Assembly: GCF_000423665.1 (NCBI RefSeq) | Contig: NZ_AUIK01000009.1 | Coordinates: 248,001-312,000, forward strand | Reading direction: 5' to 3' | DNA: 64,000 nt | Source of the DNA: Solirubrobacter soli DSM 22325 | Lineage (GTDB): Bacteria; Actinomycetota; Thermoleophilia; Solirubrobacterales; Solirubrobacteraceae | The notes under the pieces: model-generated | The model's input: the letters and a program-made list of their open reading frames with translations, nothing else | What the model was told of the DNA's origin: nothing | Database searches by the model: none | Made by a program: the position numbers and the translations under genes | Shown here: one piece after another, positions 33,709 through 41,252 of the stretch | Numbering within the stretch: the stretch's first letter is position 1 | How the letters are laid out: every line of letters begins with the position of its first letter

Positions 33709-34716
33709 CTATCGGTCACGCAGCACGCGCTCGTAGACGGCCAGGTAGTCGTCCACCATGCGGTCGGCCGAGAAGCGTCGCTCGGCGGTCTGACGGCAGA
33801 CCGCACGGTCGAAGCGCTGCGCGCGGTCGACACCGGCGACGGCCTCGTCGACGGTGTCGGCGAGGACCCCCGTCACACCGTCTTCGATGAGCTCCGGCAT
33901 CGATCCGCGGGCGCGGGCGACGACGGGCGTCCCGCAGAGCATGGACTCCACGACCGCGAGGCCGAACGGCTCCGCGAACGCGACCGGGTGCAGGAGACAT
34001 GCGGCGCCGCCCAGAACCTCGGCGCGCTCGGCCGGACCGACCGATCCGAGATATCGCACGGCGTCGCCGTCGATGTGCGGTTCGATCTCCTCGGCGAAGT
34101 AGCGCTCGTCCTGCACCGGGCCGCACAGGGTCAACCGCCGGCCGGAGGCCCGGGCGATCTCGATCGCACGGGCCGTGCCCTTGTCAGGGTGGATTCGCCC
34201 GAGGCAGACGAGCCCGTCGCCAGAGGTGTGGGAGAACGGGAGCGTCGCGACGTCGACACCATGATGGACGGTTGCGACGTACTCCAGCGCGTCCGCACGG
34301 TCGGCGTCGGAGATGGAGACGAACGCGCTCCGCGAGCGCAGGTAGGCCGGCAGGATCCGCGGTGACGAGAACCCGTGGATCGTGGTGACCATCGGTGTTG
34401 CGGACAGGCTCGCGAACGCCAGCGGCAGCCAGTCGAGGTGATTGTGGATCAGGTCGAAGTCCGCCGAGCGCCTGAGTGCGTGGGCGACGTGGAGCGCCTC
34501 CCACACGCGACCGTCGAGCTCGCGGTCCTCCTCGTACGGGCGTGCGCAGACGCCGTCGAGCTGTGCGGAGGTGATCGAGTCGAGCGTGGCGAACAGCGTC
34601 ACGTCGACGCCGCGGCGCGCCAACCCGTCGGCGAGCAGCCCGGTCACCGCCTCCCACGGGCCGTAGGCGCGCGGAGGGGTGCGCCACGCGATCGGCCCGA
34701 GCAGCGCAAGTCTCAT
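33709..34716 (-). CDS. Family 4 glycosyltransferase
   Basis: The 335-residue GT-B enzyme has an N-terminal Rossmann half (MRLALLGPIAWRTPP, DLIHNHLDWLPLAFA, MVTTIHGFSSP) and a C-terminal GT4 nucleotide-sugar half (LVCLGRIHPDKGTARAIEIA, LLHPVAFAEPFGLAVVESM with the conserved E-x7-E). It overlaps the upstream fused glycosyltransferase gene by 4 bases (ATGA), so the two act together, presumably making a glycolipid, capsule or compatible solute. Donor and acceptor cannot be read. Confidence 0.88.
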   Translation of the reverse strand: MRLALLGPIAWRTPPRAYGPWEAVTGLLADGLARRGVDVTLFATLDSITSAQLDGVCARPYEEDRELDGRVWEALHVAHALRRSADFDLIHNHLDWLPLAFASLSATPMVTTIHGFSSPRILPAYLRSRSAFVSISDADRADALEYVATVHHGVDVATLPFSHTSGDGLVCLGRIHPDKGTARAIEIARASGRRLTLCGPVQDERYFAEEIEPHIDGDAVRYLGSVGPAERAEVLGGAACLLHPVAFAEPFGLAVVESMLCGTPVVARARGSMPELIEDGVTGVLADTVDEAVAGVDRAQRFDRAVCRQTAERRFSADRMVDDYLAVYERVLRDR

Positions 34717-36983
34717 CCCGGCAACGTGACCTGAAGGCCGGCGGCGTCGAGCGCGTGCAGCGCTTGCAGATACGCGAGCGTCGACTCGGCGCCCTCGTTG
34801 CCGTTGACCGCCGTCGCTCCAAGGCCGTCATGGCAGCCGCCGGTGGCGAAGTCGTAGACGGACAGCCGCAGGCGGTTGCGGCCCAGGAACCACTCGAAGG
34901 CCCGAACCGCGTCGCGGCCACACGCCGGGTCGCCGGTCACGACGAAGGCTTCTACCTCGGCTTCGACGAGCGCGGCCGCATCGAGCGGCTGCTCGTCTCC
35001 GTCGCCGGGACGTGGCTGCCCGCGCCGGCGACCGTGGTGTCCGACCAGCTGGAGCCACTCGCCGTCGATGTTGCACTCACGGGCGTACCACTTCAGCGCC
35101 CGCACGCCCTCGCTGATCAGGTCCGCGTCGCCCAGGCGGGCGCCCGCGGCGATCAACGCCTGCGGCAGCCGGGCGTTGTCGTAGGTCAGGGCGTCCTCGG
35201 ACCAGTACCAGGCCTCGGTCGCGTTGGCCCGCTGCAGGTCGACCAGCCTTCCGGCGAGCGTCCGCAGGACGTCGGTTGCCGCGTCGCCCAGCTCGTCGTC
35301 GCCGGCACGTGCCAGCCCGATCGTCGCGAAGGCGATGGAGCGCGGCCAGCGCAGCTCGAGCAGCGCGGTCAGCATCTCCTGGAGCAGCTCCACGCTCGGC
35401 CGGCGAACGGCGTCCCCCGTGCTCGCCGCGATGACCTCGCCGAGCGCCCAGGCGGCGCGGCCGAGGTGATCCCCGGCATGCGGCGCGTCCAGCCAGCGGC
35501 GGTCGTAGGACATGAAGTTGCGCATGCCGCGTGCCTCCGAGCTCCACGCGTGACGCAGGAAGCCGAGGCTCCGGGCCAGCATGCGGTGATGGCTCTCGGC
35601 GCCGGTCGTCCGCGCCAGCCCGAGCGCGACGATCGCCAGGCGTGCGAGGTCGTCGGTGCAGTAGCCCGAGCCGCGCTGCGGCACCGCGCCGTCGGCGTGC
35701 TGGATGATGCCGACGTCGTCGACCATCGTCAGCAGGTGCGACAGCCGGGCGCGAGGCAGGGTCGCCGCGAGCGCGAGCCGCGGGGCGCTCGGGGGGCCGA
35801 GCGCGATGGCTTCGCTCAGCACATCCGCGGTCTGCCGGCCGACCTCGGGCCAGGCGAGCCGGGCGCCGACGGTCCGGGCCTCGGCGCGCGTGCGCTGCAG
35901 CCGGTCCGGGTCGTCGAGCAGGCTCGTGACCGCCGACGCGAGCGCGGCGGGATCGTCGAAGTCGACGAGCACGCCGGCGCCCGAACCGAGGAGATCCTCC
36001 GCGTAGTAGTACGGCGTGGAGACGGTGGCGCAGCCCGCGACGACCGCGAACGTCAGCGCGCCCGACACGATCTGCTCGCGCGACCGGTACGGCGTCAGGT
36101 AGATCGTCGTGTCGGCGAGCATCTCCGCCAGGTCGTCCAGCTCGAGGAAGCGATCGTCGAACACCACGTGCTCGGTCAGGCCGAGGTCGCGCGTCAGCCG
36201 TTCGAGCGAGATCCGGTATTCCTCGCCGTGCAGCTTGGCGACCTCGGGATGGGTCCGTCCGGCGATCACGTACAGCGCCGTCGGGTGCCGGGCGATGATC
36301 GCGGGCATGGCCGCGATCGCGACCTCGATTCCCTTGCCGGGCGAAATGAGACCGAAGGTCGAGAGCACGTGACGATCGGTTCTCGGACCGTTCGCCCGGA
36401 CGCCGGGAAGCAGCTCTGGCGGGCCGCCGTGCGGCACCACGCGGACCCGCTCCGGTGGCGCGAGACGCGCCGCGATGATCATCCGGCGCGCCGTCTCGGT
36501 GAACACGCAGATGAGCGTCGCGAGACCGCAGAGCGCCCGCAGCGTCTCGGCTTGGCGGACCGACGGCGCCGACAGGACCGTGTGCAGCGTGAGGACGATC
36601 GGCTGCCGGACGCCGGCGGCCAGCGACAAGATGTGCGCGCCGTCGTCGCCGCCGAAGATCCCGTACTCGTGCTGGATGATGACGACATCGTCACCGCGAC
36701 GCTCCAGCACGCGCGCGGCTGCCGCGTAGTCGCCGCGCTGGTCCTGGCGGATCCGGGTGACGACCTCGCCCGGACCCTCGACCACCTCATCCCGGACGAT
36801 GGCCGCGATGTCGATCGCGGACACGCCGTCGGCGCCGAGCAACGCGTCACGGAGGTCTCGCGAGAACGTCCCGATCCCGCAGATGCGGGGCGGGTAGGTC
36901 GACACGACCCCGACACGGATCGCCGTCGCCGGCGCGGTCGCGTCTCGGGGAACGTGTGCGGGCCGAGCGGCGCCGGCGATCAC
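34713..36983 (-). CDS. Family 4 glycosyltransferase fused to an alpha/alpha-toroid domain
   Basis: The 756-residue product has residues about 20-395 as a GT4-type glycosyltransferase (GVVSTYPPRICGIGTFSRDL, VVIIQHEYGIFGG, STFGLISPGKGIEVAIAAMP, IYLTPYRSREQIVSGAL). Residues about 410-750 are helical with repeats such as YCTDDLARLAIVALGLAR and GLARAGDDELGDAATDVLR, as in six-hairpin glycosidases or cyclases. In related proteins the two parts are found as one chain beside a second GT4, as here. GTG 36983 follows the stop of a small upstream ORF by 3 bases. A role in surface glycan or mannan-type synthesis is inferred. Confidence 0.82.
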   Translation of the reverse strand: MIAGAARPAHVPRDATAPATAIRVGVVSTYPPRICGIGTFSRDLRDALLGADGVSAIDIAAIVRDEVVEGPGEVVTRIRQDQRGDYAAAARVLERRGDDVVIIQHEYGIFGGDDGAHILSLAAGVRQPIVLTLHTVLSAPSVRQAETLRALCGLATLICVFTETARRMIIAARLAPPERVRVVPHGGPPELLPGVRANGPRTDRHVLSTFGLISPGKGIEVAIAAMPAIIARHPTALYVIAGRTHPEVAKLHGEEYRISLERLTRDLGLTEHVVFDDRFLELDDLAEMLADTTIYLTPYRSREQIVSGALTFAVVAGCATVSTPYYYAEDLLGSGAGVLVDFDDPAALASAVTSLLDDPDRLQRTRAEARTVGARLAWPEVGRQTADVLSEAIALGPPSAPRLALAATLPRARLSHLLTMVDDVGIIQHADGAVPQRGSGYCTDDLARLAIVALGLARTTGAESHHRMLARSLGFLRHAWSSEARGMRNFMSYDRRWLDAPHAGDHLGRAAWALGEVIAASTGDAVRRPSVELLQEMLTALLELRWPRSIAFATIGLARAGDDELGDAATDVLRTLAGRLVDLQRANATEAWYWSEDALTYDNARLPQALIAAGARLGDADLISEGVRALKWYARECNIDGEWLQLVGHHGRRRGQPRPGDGDEQPLDAAALVEAEVEAFVVTGDPACGRDAVRAFEWFLGRNRLRLSVYDFATGGCHDGLGATAVNGNEGAESTLAYLQALHALDAAGLQVTLPG

Positions 36984-36986
36984 CGA

Positions 36987-37121
36987 TTAGGAGACGCGCT
37001 TGGTGACGGGCTCGGGCTCGACGGCCACGGGCCCGGGAGCGGGGGCCGGGGCCGGGGCGGGTTCCTCGCGCCCGATCGCGCGCTTGAACAGTTCGGTGAT
37101 CCGGGTGATGGGTGAAGCCAT
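36987..37121 (-). CDS. Small 44-residue protein ahead of the glycosyltransferase operon
   Basis: The product begins MASPITRITELFKRAIGREE and ends in an Ala/Pro alternating tail (PAPAPAPAPGP) with VTKRVS. Its stop is 3 bases before the GTG of the glycosyltransferase, which itself lacks a Shine-Dalgarno, so coupled translation is plausible. The upstream Shine-Dalgarno of the small gene is weak. No family is recognised. Confidence 0.45.
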   Translation of the reverse strand: MASPITRITELFKRAIGREEPAPAPAPAPGPVAVEPEPVTKRVS

Positions 37122-37385
37122 GGTTGGCTGCTTTCTCGCTCCGTCCGAAGGCAGTCGCCGGAAAGACGGAGCACGAGGTCCCGGCGAGGCCGCAGGGCTC
37201 GGGGCCCCGCGCCACTCACCATGACAGGTGACGCGTGCGGGCGGAACGGACCTCCGGGCCAGGCGTCGTCGATTGACGAACGGGGTAACGTCAACTGTGG
37301 AGGGCACCATCGTGCGGTCGGCCGCTTCGGGCCGGCACCACCATCTGACTTCCGGCGCTCCCAATTCCATCCCTCCGGAGGTCGT

Positions 37386-38339
37386 ATGCCCCAGTCACTC
37401 TCCAGCGCGGTCGCGACTCCGCGGTCGGAGACTCCGGAGACCGTTCCCATCACGAACGAGACGTCCGAGCGGATCGTGAGGACGATCGTCGTCGGACTCC
37501 CGCCGGCCGCGCTGCTGTGCGCGGGCTGGCTCGCGTGGGGCGGAACGCTGCATTGGCAGGATCTCGTGGTGCTGGCGATCACTTACACGCTCTCGGGATT
37601 GGGCGTGACCGTCGGGTTCCATCGCCTGTTCACGCACCGCAGCTTCAAGACGACACGCTGGGTGCGCGCCGTCCTGGCGATCCTCGGCTCGACATCGGTT
37701 GAGGGACCGGTGATCGAGTGGGTCGCCACACACCGCAAGCACCACAACTTCTCCGACCGCCCCGGCGATCCGCACAGCCCGCACGTCGACCAGGCGGATG
37801 GGTGGCGCGGCGCGGTTCGCGGGCTCGTGCACGCGCACATCGGTTGGATGTTCCGCGGCAAGGACATGGCCAACCCGCGGCGCTACGCGCGCGATCTGCT
37901 CGCCGACCGGGACCTGCGGGTGATCAGCCGCCTGTTCCCGCTCTGGGTCGTGCTCGGGCTGGCCTTGCCGTTCGGCTTGGGCCTCGCGCTGACGGGCACG
38001 CTCGTCGGCGGCCTCACCGGGCTGCTGTGGGGCGGTGCGGTGCGGGTGCTCCTGCTGCACCACGCCACGTTCTGCATCAACTCCCTGTGTCACTTCTTCG
38101 GCCGGCGGCCGTTCGCGACCGGCGACGAGTCCCGCAACCTGGCCTGGCTGGCTCCGATCGCGTTCGGCGAGGCCTGGCACAACAACCACCACGCCTTTCC
38201 GACGTCGGCGCGGCACGGACTCGGGCGCTGGCAGATCGACCCCAGCGCTTGGCTCATCGTCGGTCTCGAGCGCTGCCGCCTTGCCTGGGACGTCGTCCGG
38301 ATCAGCCCCACCGGCCAAGAGGCCAAGCGGGTCCGATGA
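37386..38339 (+). CDS. Fatty acid desaturase (acyl-CoA/acyl-lipid delta-9 type)
   Basis: The 317-residue membrane protein has four hydrophobic segments and the three histidine boxes of stearoyl-CoA-type desaturases: HRLFTH (79-84), HRKHH (116-120) and HNNHH (264-268), which bind the di-iron centre. GGAGG lies 5 bases before ATG 37386, deciding this start. It inserts a cis double bond into acyl chains to adjust membrane fluidity. No ferredoxin or reductase is adjacent. The upstream 264 bases (37122-37385), shared with the divergent small gene, show no recognisable element. Confidence 0.92.
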   Translation: MPQSLSSAVATPRSETPETVPITNETSERIVRTIVVGLPPAALLCAGWLAWGGTLHWQDLVVLAITYTLSGLGVTVGFHRLFTHRSFKTTRWVRAVLAILGSTSVEGPVIEWVATHRKHHNFSDRPGDPHSPHVDQADGWRGAVRGLVHAHIGWMFRGKDMANPRRYARDLLADRDLRVISRLFPLWVVLGLALPFGLGLALTGTLVGGLTGLLWGGAVRVLLLHHATFCINSLCHFFGRRPFATGDESRNLAWLAPIAFGEAWHNNHHAFPTSARHGLGRWQIDPSAWLIVGLERCRLAWDVVRISPTGQEAKRVR

Positions 38340-38481
38340 ATCCGCTACCGTCACTCCGACGGCGTGCACCGGTTCGAAGCCTCGAAGCGGCTGACCGCGC
38401 GGCGTCGAGAGAGGCGAGCATGGCTCATTCGGAGTGTTTGGCCCGCAGGGCGCGCGTGCGGCGACCACACGCGGGGCGATG

Positions 38482-38682
38482 ATGGTTCGGCCGACGTTCC
38501 TCGCCAGGCTCGAAGACGGGCCGCTCAACGGCACCAAGGTCGTGGTCGAGTCGCTCGAAGGCCGTCCGCCGCTGACGCTCGATCTGCCGAGCGTGGACGG
38601 CGGCGCAGCGTGTCGGTACTGCCTCGAAGGCCTGGTCCAGAGCGGCGACTCGGCGACCTACACCTTCCTCTACCGCGTGTGA
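38482..38682 (+). CDS. Small unknown protein
   Basis: The 66-residue product (MVRPTFLARLEDGPLNGTKV ...) contains two cysteines in CRYC and ends in TYTFLYRV, a compact beta-type domain by appearance. An ATG 3 bases upstream is an equal alternative. The next gene starts 3 bases after its stop, so they are probably translated together. No family is recognised. Confidence 0.6.
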   Translation: MVRPTFLARLEDGPLNGTKVVVESLEGRPPLTLDLPSVDGGAACRYCLEGLVQSGDSATYTFLYRV

Positions 38683-38685
38683 TCG

Positions 38686-38955
38686 ATGCGCTTCTTGCGT
38701 CGCAGGAGGAAACCCGTCCCGGCGCCATCCGCGCCCGAGGCACGCCGCCCGCTTCCGGCCGCTCCCGTCGCGCTCGCCCCGGATCTCACCGAGCTCGAGG
38801 ACCAGGCCCGCTATCACCGCGACCGGGTCGCGCTCTATCGCGCCCGGATGCACGGTTCGCAGCCGACCAGCGTCGGGCGGCTCGAAGAGCTCGAACGCGC
38901 CTCAGCCGCGGCGGACGAGCGCTTGCGCACCGCCCGGCGAGTGGGCCACGTGTAG
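38686..38955 (+). CDS. Small unknown basic protein
   Basis: The 89-residue product has a strongly basic start (MRFLRRRRKPVP), a Pro/Ala linker and a helical acidic/basic C-terminal half (DLTELEDQARYHRDRVALYR, RLEELERASAAADERLRTAR). It follows the previous small gene by 3 bases. No family is recognised. It may be a nucleic-acid or envelope associated helper, but nothing proves that. Confidence 0.55.
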   Translation: MRFLRRRRKPVPAPSAPEARRPLPAAPVALAPDLTELEDQARYHRDRVALYRARMHGSQPTSVGRLEELERASAAADERLRTARRVGHV

Positions 38956-38975
38956 ACGCGATCGGAACGCCGCGC

Positions 38976-39245
38976 TCATCCCATCACGATCGGTTGATCG
39001 GTCTCGGCGCGAATCGCCCACGCGATCCGCGACCGGCGTGAGCTCTCGTCGGCGACCTCGATCTGGAACAGCGGGTGGCCGAGCCGGATGAGCTCGGCGC
39101 AGGCCGCCGCCATGCGCTCCTCGCGGATCGCCGGCCAGGATGCGATCAGCCCCGGGCTGGTGGGATGCTCCTCAGCCCGCTTGTACAGCGCTCGAACCAG
39201 CTCGGACAGCGCGGCTTCGCTGAACTCGTTGCGACCACTGGGCAT
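38976..39245 (-). CDS. Small unknown protein
   Basis: The 89-residue product (MPSGRNEFSEAALSELVRAL ...) is mainly helical, then a strand-rich end (LFQIEVADESSRRSRIAWAI). No signal or membrane segment is seen. It lies 18 bases downstream of another small minus-strand gene and converges on the small gene pair. No family is recognised. Confidence 0.55.
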   Translation of the reverse strand: MPSGRNEFSEAALSELVRALYKRAEEHPTSPGLIASWPAIREERMAAACAELIRLGHPLFQIEVADESSRRSRIAWAIRAETDQPIVMG

Positions 39246-39263
39246 CGCGAGGGACCCTGGTGG

Positions 39264-39461
39264 CTACTCGCCGGCGTGGCGGTCGGCGCGCGCCGCGCGC
39301 TCGAGCCGCCGCGCCGCACGGGTCACGTGCTCCGTGCCGCGGCGCCGGATCAGCAGCGCCCGCTCGGCGGCGATGCCTTCGGCGGTCGTGGCCGAATCAC
39401 GGCCCTGTCGTGGAGGTTCCGCCTGCTTGGTGGCAGCGCGAAGGTGCTTGGACTGACTCAT
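39264..39461 (-). CDS. Small basic protein with stress-gene-like leader
   Basis: The 65-residue helical, Arg/Ala-rich product (MSQSKHLRAATKQAEPPRQG ...) has GGAGG 9 bases before ATG 39461, which fixes the start. The Shine-Dalgarno through codon 5 is nearly the same as in the ferritin-like gene at 30338. No domain is recognised. Shared regulation with that gene is an inference from the leader. Confidence 0.6.
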   Translation of the reverse strand: MSQSKHLRAATKQAEPPRQGRDSATTAEGIAAERALLIRRRGTEHVTRAARRLERAARADRHAGE

Positions 39462-39554
39462 CGAGTCGTCCTCCAAATCTTTCGAGGATCAAAACGCTCG
39501 CCTGGCTCGGACGCGGGTCTTCAGCGGTGGCACGAGCTACGAGCGCTTCGAATA

Positions 39555-40088
39555 CTACCGGTCGCGGCTCAAGGAGCGCGCAACCGAACGGGCGACCTGC
39601 TCGCGTGAACGAGCCCCGACCGCCCCGGTGATCGCTTCGCGCCAGCGATCGTCGTCGACCGGGTCGACGTCGTCGAGCCCGAGGTCGCGAAGCAGCGCCG
39701 CGCGGTCGAGGTGGCCGGCGATCTCCTCGGCCCGCCGCCGCGCCGCGACGTGCTGCGCTCGGTGCAGCGGGGTGCGACCCTCGCTCGCCGACAGGCTCAG
39801 GAGATCCGCGGCGACCAGCGGGACCGCCCGCCGGGCGCATTTCTCCCACGGGGCGTCGGCCGCCGAGTCCACGACGACCTGGCGCACGACGCGCCAGCCC
39901 GCGTGATGGGACTCGCAGCGGGTGACGAGGAAGTTCGCGAGCGCGTCGGCGAGGATCTGCGCGTCGGGCTCGGAGCCGTACGTGTCGAGGTGGCGAAGGG
40001 CCGCGCCGACGTGGCGACCATCCTGGACGGCGCGGGCGAGCTCGCGCGCGCCGCGCCGCGGGCGCCAACGGGTATCGGTGCGTGTCAA
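39555..40088 (-). CDS. Unknown protein with a possible ankyrin-type segment
   Basis: The 177-residue cytoplasmic helical protein begins MTRTDTRWRPRRGARELARA. One segment (SEGRTPLHRAQHVAARRRAEEIAGHL) resembles a single degenerate ankyrin repeat, too little to assign the family. No signal peptide is present. It stands 12 bases downstream of the alkyltransferase-like gene on the same strand and may share its transcript. Confidence 0.6.
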   Translation of the reverse strand: MTRTDTRWRPRRGARELARAVQDGRHVGAALRHLDTYGSEPDAQILADALANFLVTRCESHHAGWRVVRQVVVDSAADAPWEKCARRAVPLVAADLLSLSASEGRTPLHRAQHVAARRRAEEIAGHLDRAALLRDLGLDDVDPVDDDRWREAITGAVGARSREQVARSVARSLSRDR

Positions 40089-40100
40089 GTCACCATCAGC

Positions 40101-40376
40101 CTAGGGGATGCGCGCGACTCGCATGTCCACCTTGTCTCCGCGGAACGGCACGCCCTCCTCTTCGAGCAACGCGCGTTGACGCTCGCCCTTGGCGAGTGAG
40201 CCGTCGGCGCGCACGATCCGCCACCACGGCACGTCCTCATGCGTCGATGCCAGCACCGTGCCGGCGAAGCGCGGCGCGCCGGGGGAGACGTCCCCGTACG
40301 CCCGGACGAAGCCCTCGGGCGTCGCTCGCACCCGCTCGAGCACGTCGTCGCGCCTACTGTGTGAACGATGCGCCAT
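40101..40376 (-). CDS. Alkyltransferase-like protein (ATL, MGMT-related DNA-binding domain)
   Basis: The 91-residue protein is the size of ATL proteins and shows GFVRAYGDVSPGAPRFAGTV and a PWWRIVRADGSLAKG stretch in place of the PCHRV active site of O6-alkylguanine transferase. The nucleophile Cys is replaced by Trp, so it can bind but not repair alkylated guanine. ATLs flag such lesions for nucleotide excision repair. ATG 40376 overlaps the divergent DUF1028 start, and a GTG at 40343 is a possible true start. With nucS it adds a second genome-maintenance gene to the window. Confidence 0.82.
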   Translation of the reverse strand: MAHRSHSRRDDVLERVRATPEGFVRAYGDVSPGAPRFAGTVLASTHEDVPWWRIVRADGSLAKGERQRALLEEEGVPFRGDKVDMRVARIP

Positions 40377-41252
40377 GGGACCTATTCAATCGTGGCCCTC
40401 GATCCGACCACCGGTGAGCTCGGGGTCGCGGTGCAGTCGCACTGGTTCAGCGTCGGCCCGCTGTGCGCGTGGGCGCGGGCGGGGATCGGCGCCGTCGCGA
40501 CGCAGTCGGTGGTCGAGCCGGCCTACGGACCGAACGCGCTCGACCGGCTCGCGGACGGCGACGGGTCGGCCGATGCGCTCCAAGCGCTGCTCGCCGTCGA
40601 CCCGCTCGCCCACGTCCGCCAGGTCGCGGTGATCGACGTCCGGGGCGCGATCGCCGCCCATACCGGCGAGGGCTGCATCGCCCATGCCGCCCACGTGGTC
40701 GGCGAGCACCATTGCGCGCAGGCCAACATGATGGCCCGCGACACCGTCCCGCAGGCGATGTCCGACGCCTTCACCGGGGCCACGGGCCCGCTCCGCGACC
40801 GCCTGCTGCGCGCCTTGGAGGCCGCCGAGGGCGAAGGCGGGGACATCCGCGGCCGCCAGTCGGCGGCGATGGTCGTGGTCCCCGCCGACGGCGAGCCCTG
40901 GCGCCGCACGATCGACCTGCGCGTCGAGGACCACGCGGCCCCGCTCGAGGAGCTGCGCCGGCTCCTCGTCCTTCAGCGGGCATACGAGCTCGCCGGCGCC
41001 GCCGACGAGCTCCTCGCCGCAGGCCGCGCCGACGAGGCGGGCCTCCTCTACCGCCAGGCGGCCGAGCTCGCCCCGGACTCGGACGAGCTCCTCTTCTGGT
41101 CGGGTCTCGCGCTTGCGCAAGCGGGTGACCTCAACGCCGGTGTCGCCGCGGTGCGCAGCGCCGCCGGGGAGAACCCGAACTGGCTGGTCCTCCTCGAGCG
41201 GCTCTCACCGGAATTCGCCCCGGCGGGAGCCGCCGTGCGCGCCGCCCTGTAG
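40368..41252 (+). CDS. DUF1028 family protein with C-terminal TPR-like helices
   Basis: The 294-residue product has residues 1-200 matching DUF1028, an Ntn-hydrolase-like fold (TYSIVALDPTTGELGVAVQS, GIGAVATQSV, HTGEGCIAHAAHVVGEHHCAQANMM, EGEGGDIRGRQSAAMVVV). Residues 215-290 form TPR-like helix pairs (ADEAGLLYRQAAELAPDSDE). The family's substrate is not established. ATG 40368 overlaps the divergent ATL start by 9 bases. The 3' end overlaps the converging secreted-protein gene by 48 bases. Confidence 0.82.
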   Translation: MRHGTYSIVALDPTTGELGVAVQSHWFSVGPLCAWARAGIGAVATQSVVEPAYGPNALDRLADGDGSADALQALLAVDPLAHVRQVAVIDVRGAIAAHTGEGCIAHAAHVVGEHHCAQANMMARDTVPQAMSDAFTGATGPLRDRLLRALEAAEGEGGDIRGRQSAAMVVVPADGEPWRRTIDLRVEDHAAPLEELRRLLVLQRAYELAGAADELLAAGRADEAGLLYRQAAELAPDSDELLFWSGLALAQAGDLNAGVAAVRSAAGENPNWLVLLERLSPEFAPAGAAVRAAL

